DNA of 64,000 bases, taken from assembly GCA_902788205.1 (NCBI GenBank), contig CADAJJ010000005.1, forward strand, positions 1-64,000, read 5' to 3'. Under the pieces are notes generated by a model, which worked only from the letters and a program-made list of their open reading frames with translations, did no database searches and had not been told where the DNA came from. The position numbers and the translations under genes are program-made. Below, in pieces: positions 51,717-60,440 of this stretch; positions within the stretch are counted from its first letter, which is position 1, and each line of letters begins with the position of its first letter. The DNA is from RUG023 sp900315435 (GTDB lineage Bacteria; Spirochaetota; Spirochaetia; Sphaerochaetales; Sphaerochaetaceae).

Positions 51717-53009
51717 ATGCATCCCCACCCTCTTGTGTCAATCGCGTGCGCGTTGACTTGCGCGTTGCCTCTGACGGCGCGATCCATCACCCTCGACGAG
51801 GCGTTAGGCGCCGCCCGGTCTGAAAACAAGGAAATCAAGGTCGCCACCCTGGAGCTCGCCCAAAGCCAGAGGGAGAACTCGGTCAACGACTGGCTTCCCT
51901 CAATCAGCCTGCAAGTCGGCGCAAGCGCCAGCGCAAGCATCATCGACAAGTCGTTCAACTCCAGTTATTCCCTGGGAGGCGTCACCTGGTCGCTGGACAG
52001 CGAGGCCCGTTCAGCCAACAAGGCCAACCGGATCCTTTCCAACGAGAGCGCCCTGCTGGCTTACCAGAGCAAGGTCAACTCCATCAACAGCAAGGTCACC
52101 ACCGCCTACTGGAACGCCGAGGCGGCGCGCCTGGCCTGGGAAAGCCGGCAGAACACCCTCAAGCGGAACCAGCGTGCACTGCAGACCATCCAGGACAAGT
52201 TCGAAGCAGGAACGGCGACCACCCTTTCCGTGAGTCAAGCGGAGATGAGCGTCGCCGACAGCCAGTACCAGGCCCAGATCGCCAGGCAGACCTACCAGAC
52301 CGCCCTGACCACTCTCTCCAATCTGACGGGTCTGGACATCGGAGAAGATACCGTCCTCCAGGAGATGCCGGGAGAGTCCACCTTGCAGGACCGTTCGCTT
52401 CTGACCGGCAGCCTGGAGGACACCACCACGATCAAGCAATACGCGCTTGCCCTCGCCAGGGCCCGTCAGACGTTGGCCGACGCAACGTCCGAAGGCAAGG
52501 GGATCTCGGTCAACGTCACCGCAAAGACCAGCTTCGGGGACACCATCTACAGCTACCGTGACCACGATGGTTCCTGGGGCTTTTCCGACTTCGCCGACAC
52601 CACCACCCTCGGGGTGACCGTCTCGGTTCCCCTGGACCACCTGTTCCGGAACTCCAGCGCCTCCATCGCCATCGACAGCGCCCGCTACGACATCCAGATT
52701 GCCGAACTGAACTTGCAACAGGCATTGGACGACCTACGGACAGACGTGGAGAACGCCATCACCAGCGTCCGGCAGACCGAGGACAATCTCCATCTTCTGG
52801 ACCACCATCTGGCGCTGGCCCAGGAGCAGCTCGAGCTGACCCAGGCAAGCTATGACGCAGGGAAAAGCAGCTTTAGCGACCTGGAAGACGCCAAACAGGC
52901 GGTCAGCGACGCCGAGCTTTCCAAAGTGCAACAACAGCTGAACCACACCATCGCGCTGTACGACCTGGCGACGCTTCTCGAGTGCCCGGTGGCCGACCTT
53001 ACCCGATAA
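51717..53009 (+). CDS. TolC-family outer-membrane efflux protein
   Basis: 430 residues. Signal peptide about 1-22 (ending TARS), then the typical TolC start ITLDEALGAARSENKEI. Two long helical hairpins form the periplasmic barrel (about 100-200 and 320-410), with KFEAGTATTLSVSQAE and SYDAGKSSFSDLEDAK as the repeated conserved segments. It forms the outer-membrane exit duct for the RND pump encoded downstream. AGGAGG precedes the ATG. Confidence 0.92.
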   Translation: MHPHPLVSIACALTCALPLTARSITLDEALGAARSENKEIKVATLELAQSQRENSVNDWLPSISLQVGASASASIIDKSFNSSYSLGGVTWSLDSEARSANKANRILSNESALLAYQSKVNSINSKVTTAYWNAEAARLAWESRQNTLKRNQRALQTIQDKFEAGTATTLSVSQAEMSVADSQYQAQIARQTYQTALTTLSNLTGLDIGEDTVLQEMPGESTLQDRSLLTGSLEDTTTIKQYALALARARQTLADATSEGKGISVNVTAKTSFGDTIYSYRDHDGSWGFSDFADTTTLGVTVSVPLDHLFRNSSASIAIDSARYDIQIAELNLQQALDDLRTDVENAITSVRQTEDNLHLLDHHLALAQEQLELTQASYDAGKSSFSDLEDAKQAVSDAELSKVQQQLNHTIALYDLATLLECPVADLTR

Positions 53010-53025
53010 CAGGAGGAAGTTTTGT

Positions 53026-54000
53026 ATGGAAGATGAAGAAAAGATGAACACCAAAGAAACCCCTGAAGGAAGCCCCAAACCAGGCATTCTTGACCGCATC
53101 GTCACGATTGTCCTGCTCGCCATCTGCCTGCTCATGGCATATCTGGTCGCCAAGCCGTTGATCGGCAAGGTCTCCGGGAACGACGCGGAGCCGAAAGGCC
53201 CTGCCAAAACTACCGAGGCGGTGGTCAACGTCAGCACCTACACGGTCGAGCCCGCCACCTTCGTGCGTACCTCGACGATGGGGGCCCAGCTCGAAGGAAG
53301 CATGGACGCCCACAACCTCTACTCGACCGAGGTGGCCGGCACGCTGACCGCGCTCGACCTTTCTGTCGGTCAGACCATCCAGGCCGGCCAGGTGATCGGC
53401 ACGGTAGACCCCTCCACCCCGGGCGAGGTCTACAAGCCCACCGCCATCAAGGCGACCATCGGGGGAACGGTCTACACGGTGGACAGCTATGTCGGTCAGC
53501 GGATCACCACCGGCACCAGCCTGGCCACCGTCGGCTCCTCTGGCGAGCTCGAAGTGGTGGCCCATGTGGCGGAGCGCTATCTTTCCACCTTGGAGGAAGG
53601 CATGCAGGCGACCTTTACCGCCAGCGCCTGGCCAGACGAGCGCTTCGCGGCCACCATCAAGACCATTAGCCCGACGGTCAACACGACCAACCGCACCGTC
53701 GAGGTGACCCTTTCCATCGACAAGCCCGACGCCCGCCTGAAGGAGGGCATGTATGTCTCCCTGCGGCTGACCATCGACCAGGTGGACGGCGCGCTCACCA
53801 TTCCCTCCACCGCTCTGACCACTTATCTTGGAGAGTATGTCGTCTATGTGGCGGACGGAGAAAACGCCAGGCGCGTGCCCGTCACCCTCGGGTCCGCCAA
53901 CGACACCCAGACCGTCATCACCAGTGGTCTCAAAGCCGGCGACCAGGTAATCACCGCGGGCAACGTCACCGAAGGCACCAGGATCTCCGTGGTCAAGTGA
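53026..54000 (+). CDS. RND efflux periplasmic adaptor (HlyD/MexA family)
   Basis: 324 residues. A membrane anchor at about residues 25-46 is followed by a short lipoyl half-motif (TALDLSVGQTIQAGQVIG), beta-barrel and membrane-proximal domains (VAERYLSTLEEGMQATF, RLTIDQVDGALTIPSTAL). The coiled-coil hairpin of typical adaptors is absent or very short. It joins the TolC-like duct to the RND pump. It starts 16 bases after the TolC-like gene with AGGAGG upstream. Confidence 0.92.
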   Translation: MEDEEKMNTKETPEGSPKPGILDRIVTIVLLAICLLMAYLVAKPLIGKVSGNDAEPKGPAKTTEAVVNVSTYTVEPATFVRTSTMGAQLEGSMDAHNLYSTEVAGTLTALDLSVGQTIQAGQVIGTVDPSTPGEVYKPTAIKATIGGTVYTVDSYVGQRITTGTSLATVGSSGELEVVAHVAERYLSTLEEGMQATFTASAWPDERFAATIKTISPTVNTTNRTVEVTLSIDKPDARLKEGMYVSLRLTIDQVDGALTIPSTALTTYLGEYVVYVADGENARRVPVTLGSANDTQTVITSGLKAGDQVITAGNVTEGTRISVVK

Positions 54001-54009
54001 GGCGAACCG

Positions 54010-57000
54010 ATGCAGATTTCCGAATTCTCCGTACGCAGGCCCATTTTCATCACCATGGTCTTTACCGTGGTGCTGGTCATCTGCGCCATGTTTCTTCCAT
54101 CCTTGCAAATCGCGCTCTATCCCAACGTGTCGATGCCGATCATGGCCGTCATGGTCAGCATGGACGATGAGGTGGATCCTGAAGCTGTCGAGCAGCAGGT
54201 CGCCAAGGTGATGGAGAACCGGCTCGGTTCCATCCAGAACCTTCATACGATGACCACCAGTTCCAGCGAGACGAGGGCGATCGCCATCCTGGAATTCAAT
54301 TACGGTACCGACCTGGACGAAGCCGAGGAGGATGTGCAGACGGTCGTCAATCGTCTGAACAGCGGTTCCACCCTGCCTGACTGGGCGGGAACCGCCACCT
54401 TGTTCCGTTTTGACCGGCGCACCAACAGCAGCTTCATGCGCCTGTACATGGCCGGATCCAACGACCTGAACGAGCTCTACACGATTGCCGAGAACGACGT
54501 CATGCCGATGCTCCAGCGTGTCGAGGGGGTCAGCCAGGTATCGGTTGCCGGCACCGGCAGCGTCGAGTACGACGTCAATGTCGATCCGGTCAGGCTTGCC
54601 AGCTACGGACTGACCCTGTCCCAGGTCAGGACCGCCTTGGCGGCTGAGAACATCCAGCAGAGCATGGGTGAAATCACCCAGAACGAGAGGAACTACACCA
54701 TCAGCACCGACTCCCGTTTCCGGAGCCTGGATGATGTGCGGAAGACCCGTATCTCGACTTTGGGCGGAGTCTCGGTCACCGTCGACGATATCGCGACCGT
54801 CACCCAAGGCGAAGGTACCTCGCAGGAGCGCTATCGCGATGGCAGCAGGATCATCCAGCTCACTATCTCCAACGAGAGCGACACCAACAGCGCGACCGTC
54901 GCGAAAGCGGTCCGTGCCGAGCTTCCGACAATCAACGACTCGCTCCCGGAAGGAATCAAGGTCGAAATCCAAAGGGATGACACGACGATGATCAGTTCCA
55001 CGCTGGACGAGGTCTACGCTAGCGCCATCGAGGGAGTCCTGCTGGCCGCATTGGTCATCTTCCTTTTCCTGCGCAACATCAAGGCGACGGTCATCATCAG
55101 CCTTTCCATGCCGATTTCCATCCTGGTCACCCTGATGGTGATGAGCATTGCCGACATCACCGTCAACAGCATGTCGATGGCCGGGCTGATCCTAGGTATC
55201 GGCATGATTGTCGACGCATCCACCCTCAATCTGGAAAACACCTACAACTTCCGTATCCAAGGCAAGAGCGCGGCGGCGAGCGCCATTCTCGGCAGCCAGG
55301 ACATGGCGGCCGCCAACCTTGGCTCGACGCTGACCACCATCTGCGTGTTTCTGCCCCTGATCATCTTCAAGAACAAGCTGGAGATGATCGGCATCATGTT
55401 CCAGGATCTGATCTATACCGTCTGTATTTCCCTAGCCGTCTCACTTGTCGTCGCCCAGACCCTGGTCCCCGCCCTCTGCGGCTCGATCCTGCGCCTTGAC
55501 TCCCGTACCCAGAAACCGCTCCGGTTCGCGCCGCTGCGCAAAATCGACGGGGGCAGCAACAGGTTCGAGAAGCGGTTGGAGGATGTCTACGCCAAGAGCT
55601 TGCAGTACTGCCTGAACCACCGGTTCCTGATCATCATGGTCCTGGCGCTGACGATGGTCTACTCGTTCGGCAAAGTGGGAAGGATCGGCATGAACCTGAC
55701 TCCGCGCATGAATACCGACGACTCGGTCTCCATGAGCCTGACACTGCCGGCCGGCACCAACAAGAACGCCACACGCAGGGAGCTGTTCGCCATGCAGCAG
55801 AAGATCATCGAGCAGATTCCCAAGGAGGCCTATGACGAAATCCTGGTCAACGTGGGTACCTCGAATACCGGCACGATCGAGCTGGACATGCCTGACATCA
55901 CCCGGCAGACCATCAGCGCGGGCGAACTGAAGAACATGCTCCGTCCGCTCTTGAAGGACAACCCCGCGGCAACGTGGGCGTTCAGCGCTGGCCGTGGCCC
56001 GGGTGGCGGCAGCGCCATCACCATCCAGGTCAAAGGCAGGGACACCCAGGCGATAGCCGAAGCTGTCAATGAGATTGCCGCGATCATCGTCACTCACGTG
56101 CCCGAGGCGGTCGATGTCAGTACCGACCTGGAGGATGGAGCCCCGAGAATCGCCATGCAGATCGATCAGGAGCGAGCCAAGGATCTGGGACTGACGGTCA
56201 GCCAGATCGCCACCACGGTCAGCTATGCGGTCAGTGGCACCACCGCCACCACAATCAGCACCTTCGACGCCGACAACTCCTATGACCTGGTAGTCAAGAT
56301 GGACGAGGACAAGCTCTCTTCCATCGGCCAGCTCGGCGGCCTTTTGGTGACCGGATCCAATGGACCGGTCTCGCTGGACCAGGTCGCCACCTTCTCGGTC
56401 AGCAACGGCCCGCTGTCAATCAGCCGGGAGAACAAGCAACGGGTCAACGAGGTGACCGCGGGACTTGCCGACGGATACTCGGCCAACGAGGTCCAAGCCA
56501 AAATCAACGAAGCGCTCGACCAGTATTTCACCGCCCCCGAGGGAGTGACGGTCGAACAGAACGGCGACATGCAGCAACTAGCCGAGTATGGCCCGACGTT
56601 GGTCTTGATCGTGATCCTCGCCCTGCTGCTCGTCTTCGCCGTCATGGCGGCGCAGTTCGAGAGCCTGGTCGACCCATTCATCATCTTCGCCACTGTCCCG
56701 TTATTGATGATTGGCGTCATCTGGATCCACATCTGGATGGGCCAAAGCTTCAGCCTGTTCTCCATCGTCGGTGTGGTCGCCCTCATCGGCGTGGTCGTCA
56801 ACAACGGCATCGTCCTGGTCGACACGATCAACCGGCGGGTGCGCAAGCATGTGCCGGTGCGGCAGGCCTGTATCGAATCGGCACGGCTCAGGCTCAGGCC
56901 GATTCTGATGACGACGCTGACCACCGTGCTGGGTATGGTGCCCATGGCCTTCTTCCCCGGCGACGGCGCGGAGATGATGCAACCGATCGCGCTGACCTTT

Positions 57001-57180
57001 TTCGGTGGCCTGATCAGCGGCGCCTTCCTCACCCTGTATCTTTCCCCGGTCCTCTACTCGCTTTTCAACTCCCGCAGGGAGCGCAAGTACGACGACCCGA
57101 AGACGCTGGCGAACCAGCTGGCGCGCTTTGACAAGGAACGGGCGGAGCAGCAAATCAAAGAAGCACTTCAAACCAAATAA
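54010..57180 (+). CDS. RND-family efflux pump permease
   Basis: 1056 residues, normal for an AcrB-type pump, with 12 membrane helices in two halves and two large periplasmic loops. The N-terminus SEFSVRRPIFITMVFTVV is typical. The TM4 proton-relay site reads GMIVDAS (Asp402-Ala403 where AcrB has Asp-Asp), and the TM10 site reads VVNNGIVLVD (Asn931-Asn932 where AcrB has Lys). The substrate cannot be predicted. It completes the tripartite operon with the TolC-like and adaptor genes. Confidence 0.94.
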   Translation: MQISEFSVRRPIFITMVFTVVLVICAMFLPSLQIALYPNVSMPIMAVMVSMDDEVDPEAVEQQVAKVMENRLGSIQNLHTMTTSSSETRAIAILEFNYGTDLDEAEEDVQTVVNRLNSGSTLPDWAGTATLFRFDRRTNSSFMRLYMAGSNDLNELYTIAENDVMPMLQRVEGVSQVSVAGTGSVEYDVNVDPVRLASYGLTLSQVRTALAAENIQQSMGEITQNERNYTISTDSRFRSLDDVRKTRISTLGGVSVTVDDIATVTQGEGTSQERYRDGSRIIQLTISNESDTNSATVAKAVRAELPTINDSLPEGIKVEIQRDDTTMISSTLDEVYASAIEGVLLAALVIFLFLRNIKATVIISLSMPISILVTLMVMSIADITVNSMSMAGLILGIGMIVDASTLNLENTYNFRIQGKSAAASAILGSQDMAAANLGSTLTTICVFLPLIIFKNKLEMIGIMFQDLIYTVCISLAVSLVVAQTLVPALCGSILRLDSRTQKPLRFAPLRKIDGGSNRFEKRLEDVYAKSLQYCLNHRFLIIMVLALTMVYSFGKVGRIGMNLTPRMNTDDSVSMSLTLPAGTNKNATRRELFAMQQKIIEQIPKEAYDEILVNVGTSNTGTIELDMPDITRQTISAGELKNMLRPLLKDNPAATWAFSAGRGPGGGSAITIQVKGRDTQAIAEAVNEIAAIIVTHVPEAVDVSTDLEDGAPRIAMQIDQERAKDLGLTVSQIATTVSYAVSGTTATTISTFDADNSYDLVVKMDEDKLSSIGQLGGLLVTGSNGPVSLDQVATFSVSNGPLSISRENKQRVNEVTAGLADGYSANEVQAKINEALDQYFTAPEGVTVEQNGDMQQLAEYGPTLVLIVILALLLVFAVMAAQFESLVDPFIIFATVPLLMIGVIWIHIWMGQSFSLFSIVGVVALIGVVVNNGIVLVDTINRRVRKHVPVRQACIESARLRLRPILMTTLTTVLGMVPMAFFPGDGAEMMQPIALTFFGGLISGAFLTLYLSPVLYSLFNSRRERKYDDPKTLANQLARFDKERAEQQIKEALQTK

Positions 57181-57184
57181 TCCC

Positions 57185-57222
57185 CAGGGGACTGTATCGC
57201 GACAGCTCCCCTGCCGTTTTCC
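57185..57222 (+). terminator. Terminator of the RND efflux operon
   Basis: CAGGGGACTGT pairs with ACAGCTCCCCTG (one bulged base) and is followed by GTTTT. It starts 5 bases after the pump stop codon. A second perfect 10-bp inverted repeat (CGCCCAAGGA / TCCTTGGGCG) lies at 57228-57258 without a T tract. Confidence 0.7.
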
Positions 57223-57343
57223 CCGTTCGCCCAAGGAAACCCTTCTTCTCCTTGGGCGACACGCCATTTCACCATCATGCGACCCTTCTCCGCCCTCAGC
57301 ATGGACGCTGGCATCCCACAGGCGCAAAGGGATAAAAAACTTG

Positions 57344-57371
57344 TTGACACGTATCAAAACACCTTTATACT
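57344..57371 (+). promoter_or_regulatory. Promoter of the GDPD-ABC transporter operon
   Basis: A perfect TTGACA (57344-57349), a 16-base spacer and TATACT (57366-57371). Transcription should start near 57378, giving a leader of about 17 bases that contains the AGGTGG ribosome-binding site. Confidence 0.8.
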
Positions 57372-57382
57372 GATACGTATCA
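57345..57382 (+). promoter_or_regulatory. Pair of LacI-type operators overlapping the promoter
   Basis: TGACACGTATCA (57345-57356) and the perfect palindrome TGATACGTATCA (57371-57382) lie 26 bases apart. The first covers the -35 box and the second covers the last -10 base and the start site. The central CG is typical of LacI-family operators. The LacI-family gene at 63015 is the likely partner. Confidence 0.75.
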
Positions 57383-57394
57383 AAGGTGGAATAC

Positions 57395-58234
57395 ATGTAC
57401 ACAAGGCACAATGAAAAGCTTTTAGCTGCAAGGAAAAAGAAAGCAGCGCTCGTGGCTGCCCATCGTGGCGCCATGGGGGGCTCTGTCATCCAGAATACGA
57501 CTCTTGCCTATAAAACCGCCCTCATGGGAGGAGCTGACTGCATCGAGATGGATGTCGTGGAAAGCACCGATGGTGTCTTCTTTGCCGTCCATAACGGGGA
57601 AGAGAAACATCTTCTGCATATGGACAAGGACATCCGTACCTGCAGTTCGGCGGAGATTGAAACATATCATTGCTACAACTCATTGCAAAATCGGATGGTC
57701 CACCAAAAACTGGAGCGGGTCGCGGATATCCTTCCTCGTTTCCGCAATACATGCTTTATCAACATCGACCGGTCTTGGTTTTATTGGCCCGATGCCATCA
57801 CCCTCCTGTCCGGTTTCCATATGGAGGACCAAATCATCCTGAAAGCTCCACCGGAGGACAAATACCTCGACATCCTTGAGCAGAGCGGATCCGACATCAT
57901 GTTCATGCCGATCATACGCAATGTCGACGAATGGGAAAAGACGGAAAGAAGGAACATCAATGTCGTGGCTGCGGAATTCGTTTTCGACGACCTTTCCAAT
58001 CCCGTCGTTTCCCCCGCTTTCATCGACAGCCTGCATGCCAAGCATGTGTTGACCTGGGTCAACGCCCTCACGCTCTGGGATGACAAGTCGATTTCGGGAT
58101 TCCTCGACGACAACCTTTCCATCAGCGAAGGACCGGATGCCGGTTGGGGCAAGTTGCGGGCTATGGGTTTCGATATCCTGCAAACCGACTGGCCGGGTTT
58201 ACTGTACGCGTATCTCAAAACGAAAAAAGTTTGA
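57395..58234 (+). CDS. Glycerophosphodiester phosphodiesterase-family protein
   Basis: 279 residues with no signal peptide. The family pattern is clear: VAAHRGAMGG (catalytic His-Arg), IQNTTLAYKTALMGGADCIE, then EMDVVESTDG, and FAVHNGEE. The usual ENT motif reads QNT, so one metal-ligand glutamate is Gln, and the HD motif reads HN. It may hydrolyse glycerophosphodiesters or a related phosphodiester brought in by the ABC transporter encoded next. The ATG at 57395 follows AGGTGG and is preferred to the in-frame GTG at 57386. Confidence 0.85.
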   Translation: MYTRHNEKLLAARKKKAALVAAHRGAMGGSVIQNTTLAYKTALMGGADCIEMDVVESTDGVFFAVHNGEEKHLLHMDKDIRTCSSAEIETYHCYNSLQNRMVHQKLERVADILPRFRNTCFINIDRSWFYWPDAITLLSGFHMEDQIILKAPPEDKYLDILEQSGSDIMFMPIIRNVDEWEKTERRNINVVAAEFVFDDLSNPVVSPAFIDSLHAKHVLTWVNALTLWDDKSISGFLDDNLSISEGPDAGWGKLRAMGFDILQTDWPGLLYAYLKTKKV

Positions 58235-58251
58235 TCCACAAGGAGGACAAC

Positions 58252-59313
58252 ATGAAAAAAAGAATCACCTTGGCTCTGGTGCTGGCGTCGCTCATCCCCG
58301 CACTCGTATTCGCAAACGGCTCAAAAGAAAACGCGCCATCGGCAGCCGCGTCAAAGACAGAGGAATCTGTCGACTACTCTCAGGAATTGGTAATCTATAC
58401 CAACTCCGGCAGTAGCGGAAGGGCCGAATGGCTCACGGAAAGGGCAGCCAAAGAGGGCTTCAAGCTCACCATCGTCTCTGGCGGCGCGGGAGAAATCACC
58501 AACCGCGTATTGGCGGAAAAGAACAATCCGGTGGTTGACGTCATCTATGGCCTCAACTCCCTGAAGTGGTATCAGATCAAGAACGAAGACCTGCTCCTTC
58601 CCTATCGCCCGTCTTGGGCCGGGCAGGTCGACACCAGTCTTGGAGACAACGAGACATTCTTCCCGATTGTCGCCCAGCCATTGGTGCTCATCTACAACAA
58701 AGACATGCCTGACCCGCCCAAGAAGTGGGATGATCTTCTCAATCCTTCGTTCAAGAATCGGTTCACCATGCTCAGGCTTGCGGGAGGTACCGCGCAGACC
58801 ATGCTTGCCGGTCTCTGCACCCGTTTCCGTGACGACAAGGGAGTTGAAGGCGTTTCGCAGGAAGGATGGGATTTCATCAAGGCGTTGTACCAGAACGCCC
58901 ATGTAGAGATCCATGGAGAAGACTATGTCGGCTCTCTCGTCGATGGCTCCATGCCCGTGAGCGAGATGTGGGGCAGCGGCGTCATCCAGTACCAAAAGGA
59001 AAGGAACACGACCTTCGGAATCGTTCTTCCCGAGGAAGGCGAGCCGTATGTCGTCGAGCAGGTCGGCATTCTGAAATCGTCCAAGCATCCCGCGTTGGCA
59101 AAGGCATTCGTCGACTGGTTTGGTTCGGCGGAAATCCAGGCAGAATGGTGTCAGAAGTTCGGGACCATTCCCGCGCAACCGAAAGCTTTGGCAACCGCAT
59201 CGGAAGACGTAAAGGCGTTTGCCAACGCGTGCAAGGCGCAACCGATGGACTGGACTTGGGTTTCTGAACATCTTGACGCATGGGTCGAGAAAGTCGAACT
59301 CGAGTTCCTCTAA
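58252..59313 (+). CDS. ABC transporter substrate-binding protein (family 1 / AfuA-FbpA-like)
   Basis: 353 residues. The signal peptide ends ALVFANGSKENA with no lipobox cysteine, like PstS in this window. The mature protein has the type II periplasmic-binding fold of the Fe(III)/polyamine/sugar-phosphate group: ELVIYTNSGSSGRAEWL, VDVIYGLNSLKW, LVLIYNKDMPDPPKKWDDLL and a late GTIPAQPKA. The paired tyrosines of iron-binding FbpA are not evident, so iron is unlikely. Given the GDPD and HAD partners, a phosphorylated sugar or glycerol compound is plausible. AGGAGG precedes the ATG at 58252. Confidence 0.88.
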   Translation: MKKRITLALVLASLIPALVFANGSKENAPSAAASKTEESVDYSQELVIYTNSGSSGRAEWLTERAAKEGFKLTIVSGGAGEITNRVLAEKNNPVVDVIYGLNSLKWYQIKNEDLLLPYRPSWAGQVDTSLGDNETFFPIVAQPLVLIYNKDMPDPPKKWDDLLNPSFKNRFTMLRLAGGTAQTMLAGLCTRFRDDKGVEGVSQEGWDFIKALYQNAHVEIHGEDYVGSLVDGSMPVSEMWGSGVIQYQKERNTTFGIVLPEEGEPYVVEQVGILKSSKHPALAKAFVDWFGSAEIQAEWCQKFGTIPAQPKALATASEDVKAFANACKAQPMDWTWVSEHLDAWVEKVELEFL

Positions 59314-59326
59314 TCGGTACTACCTA

Positions 59327-59351
59327 GGGTTGCCGCGCAAAACGGCAACCC
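59327..59351 (+). terminator. Intercistronic hairpin after the substrate-binding protein gene
   Basis: GGGTTGCCG and CGGCAACCC form a perfect 9-bp stem with a 7-base loop, 13 bases after the stop and without a T tract. It is more likely an mRNA-stabilising or partial-termination element than a full terminator, since the ABC genes continue after it. Confidence 0.55.
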
Positions 59352-59417
59352 ATGAGGCTGCCTCGAAGTTCTTTCGGGACAGCCCGTTTTCCTTTCATTC
59401 GGAGAAGAGGCACCAAC

Positions 59418-60437
59418 ATGATTGAACTAAAGGATATCGAAATCAAATATGGCGATTTCACCGCCATAAAAAAACTTAATCTGACCATTCACGACGGGGA
59501 ATTCTTTACGTTCCTTGGCCCTTCCGGTTGTGGTAAAACCACGACGTTACGATGTCTGGCAGGGTTCATCCAACCCTCCAAAGGCGCCGTCATCATCGAT
59601 GGGAAGGATGTGACATCCTTCAGCGCGGAGAAAAGGCGTATCGGCATGGTCTTCCAAAGCTATGCCCTCTTCCCGACCATGACGGTCTATGAAAACCTGG
59701 CCTTCGGTCTCAAGGTGAAAAAACTGCCAAAAGATGTCATCGACCAAAAAGTGCGGAAAGTAGCCGAGACCGTGTCCATCACCCCGGAGCAACTTTCCCG
59801 CGGTGTCTCGGAGCTTTCAGGCGGACAGCAGCAACGGGTCGCTTTGGCACGCGCCATCGTCCTCGAGCCCCGCATTCTCTGTCTCGACGAACCGCTCTCC
59901 AACCTTGACGCGAAGCTTCGGGTCGAATTGCGGGCGGAGATCAAAGCGCTCCAAAGCCGCTTGCAAATCACCACGCTCTATGTCACTCACGACCAGACAG
60001 AGGCCCTAACCCTTTCCGACCGCATCGCGGTTTTCCGCAATGGAGCCATAGAGCAGGTCGGCACACCATACGAAATATACAACAAATCCTCATCCCGATT
60101 CGTCTGCGGGTTCATCGGCGACATCAATCATTTCTCCCAACAGGTGGTGAGCCGTCTCATCGAGCGCTACCACATTCCTCTAGACGCGTCGACAGATGCG
60201 TTCATCCGAATAGAACGCATGCACCGCGTCAGAGAAAATGCGGACGGCATTGTCCTGAGAACGAAAGTCTTGTCATCGGAATTCGACGGGTCGACGACGA
60301 AATACACGTTGGATTACGATGGCCAGACCATCAAATTCCTGGAACTCAACGACGGGAGCGCGGTCCCACAAACAGGCAAGGACCTTTTCCTCTCTTTCAA
60401 TCCAGAAGATGTCTTGCAGTACCATGCGGAGGCTTGA
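59418..60437 (+). CDS. ABC transporter ATP-binding protein (PotA/FbpC/AfuC-like)
   Basis: 339 residues. Walker A GPSGCGKTTT, Q-loop VFQSYALFPTMTVYENL, signature LSGGQQQRVALARA, Walker B CLDEPLSNLDAKLR and H-loop THDQTEAL are all intact. A C-terminal TOBE/regulatory region follows (about 240-339). It powers the two-domain permease encoded four bases downstream. The ATG at 59418 is the first plausible start after a long intercistronic gap. Confidence 0.94.
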   Translation: MIELKDIEIKYGDFTAIKKLNLTIHDGEFFTFLGPSGCGKTTTLRCLAGFIQPSKGAVIIDGKDVTSFSAEKRRIGMVFQSYALFPTMTVYENLAFGLKVKKLPKDVIDQKVRKVAETVSITPEQLSRGVSELSGGQQQRVALARAIVLEPRILCLDEPLSNLDAKLRVELRAEIKALQSRLQITTLYVTHDQTEALTLSDRIAVFRNGAIEQVGTPYEIYNKSSSRFVCGFIGDINHFSQQVVSRLIERYHIPLDASTDAFIRIERMHRVRENADGIVLRTKVLSSEFDGSTTKYTLDYDGQTIKFLELNDGSAVPQTGKDLFLSFNPEDVLQYHAEA

Positions 60438-60440
60438 GAC

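Noticed and set aside
52999..54972. 657-codon open frame on the minus strand opposite the adaptor and RND genes
   Set aside because: Shadow of two clear efflux genes; the translation is rich in Gly, Asp, Arg and His without domain structure.
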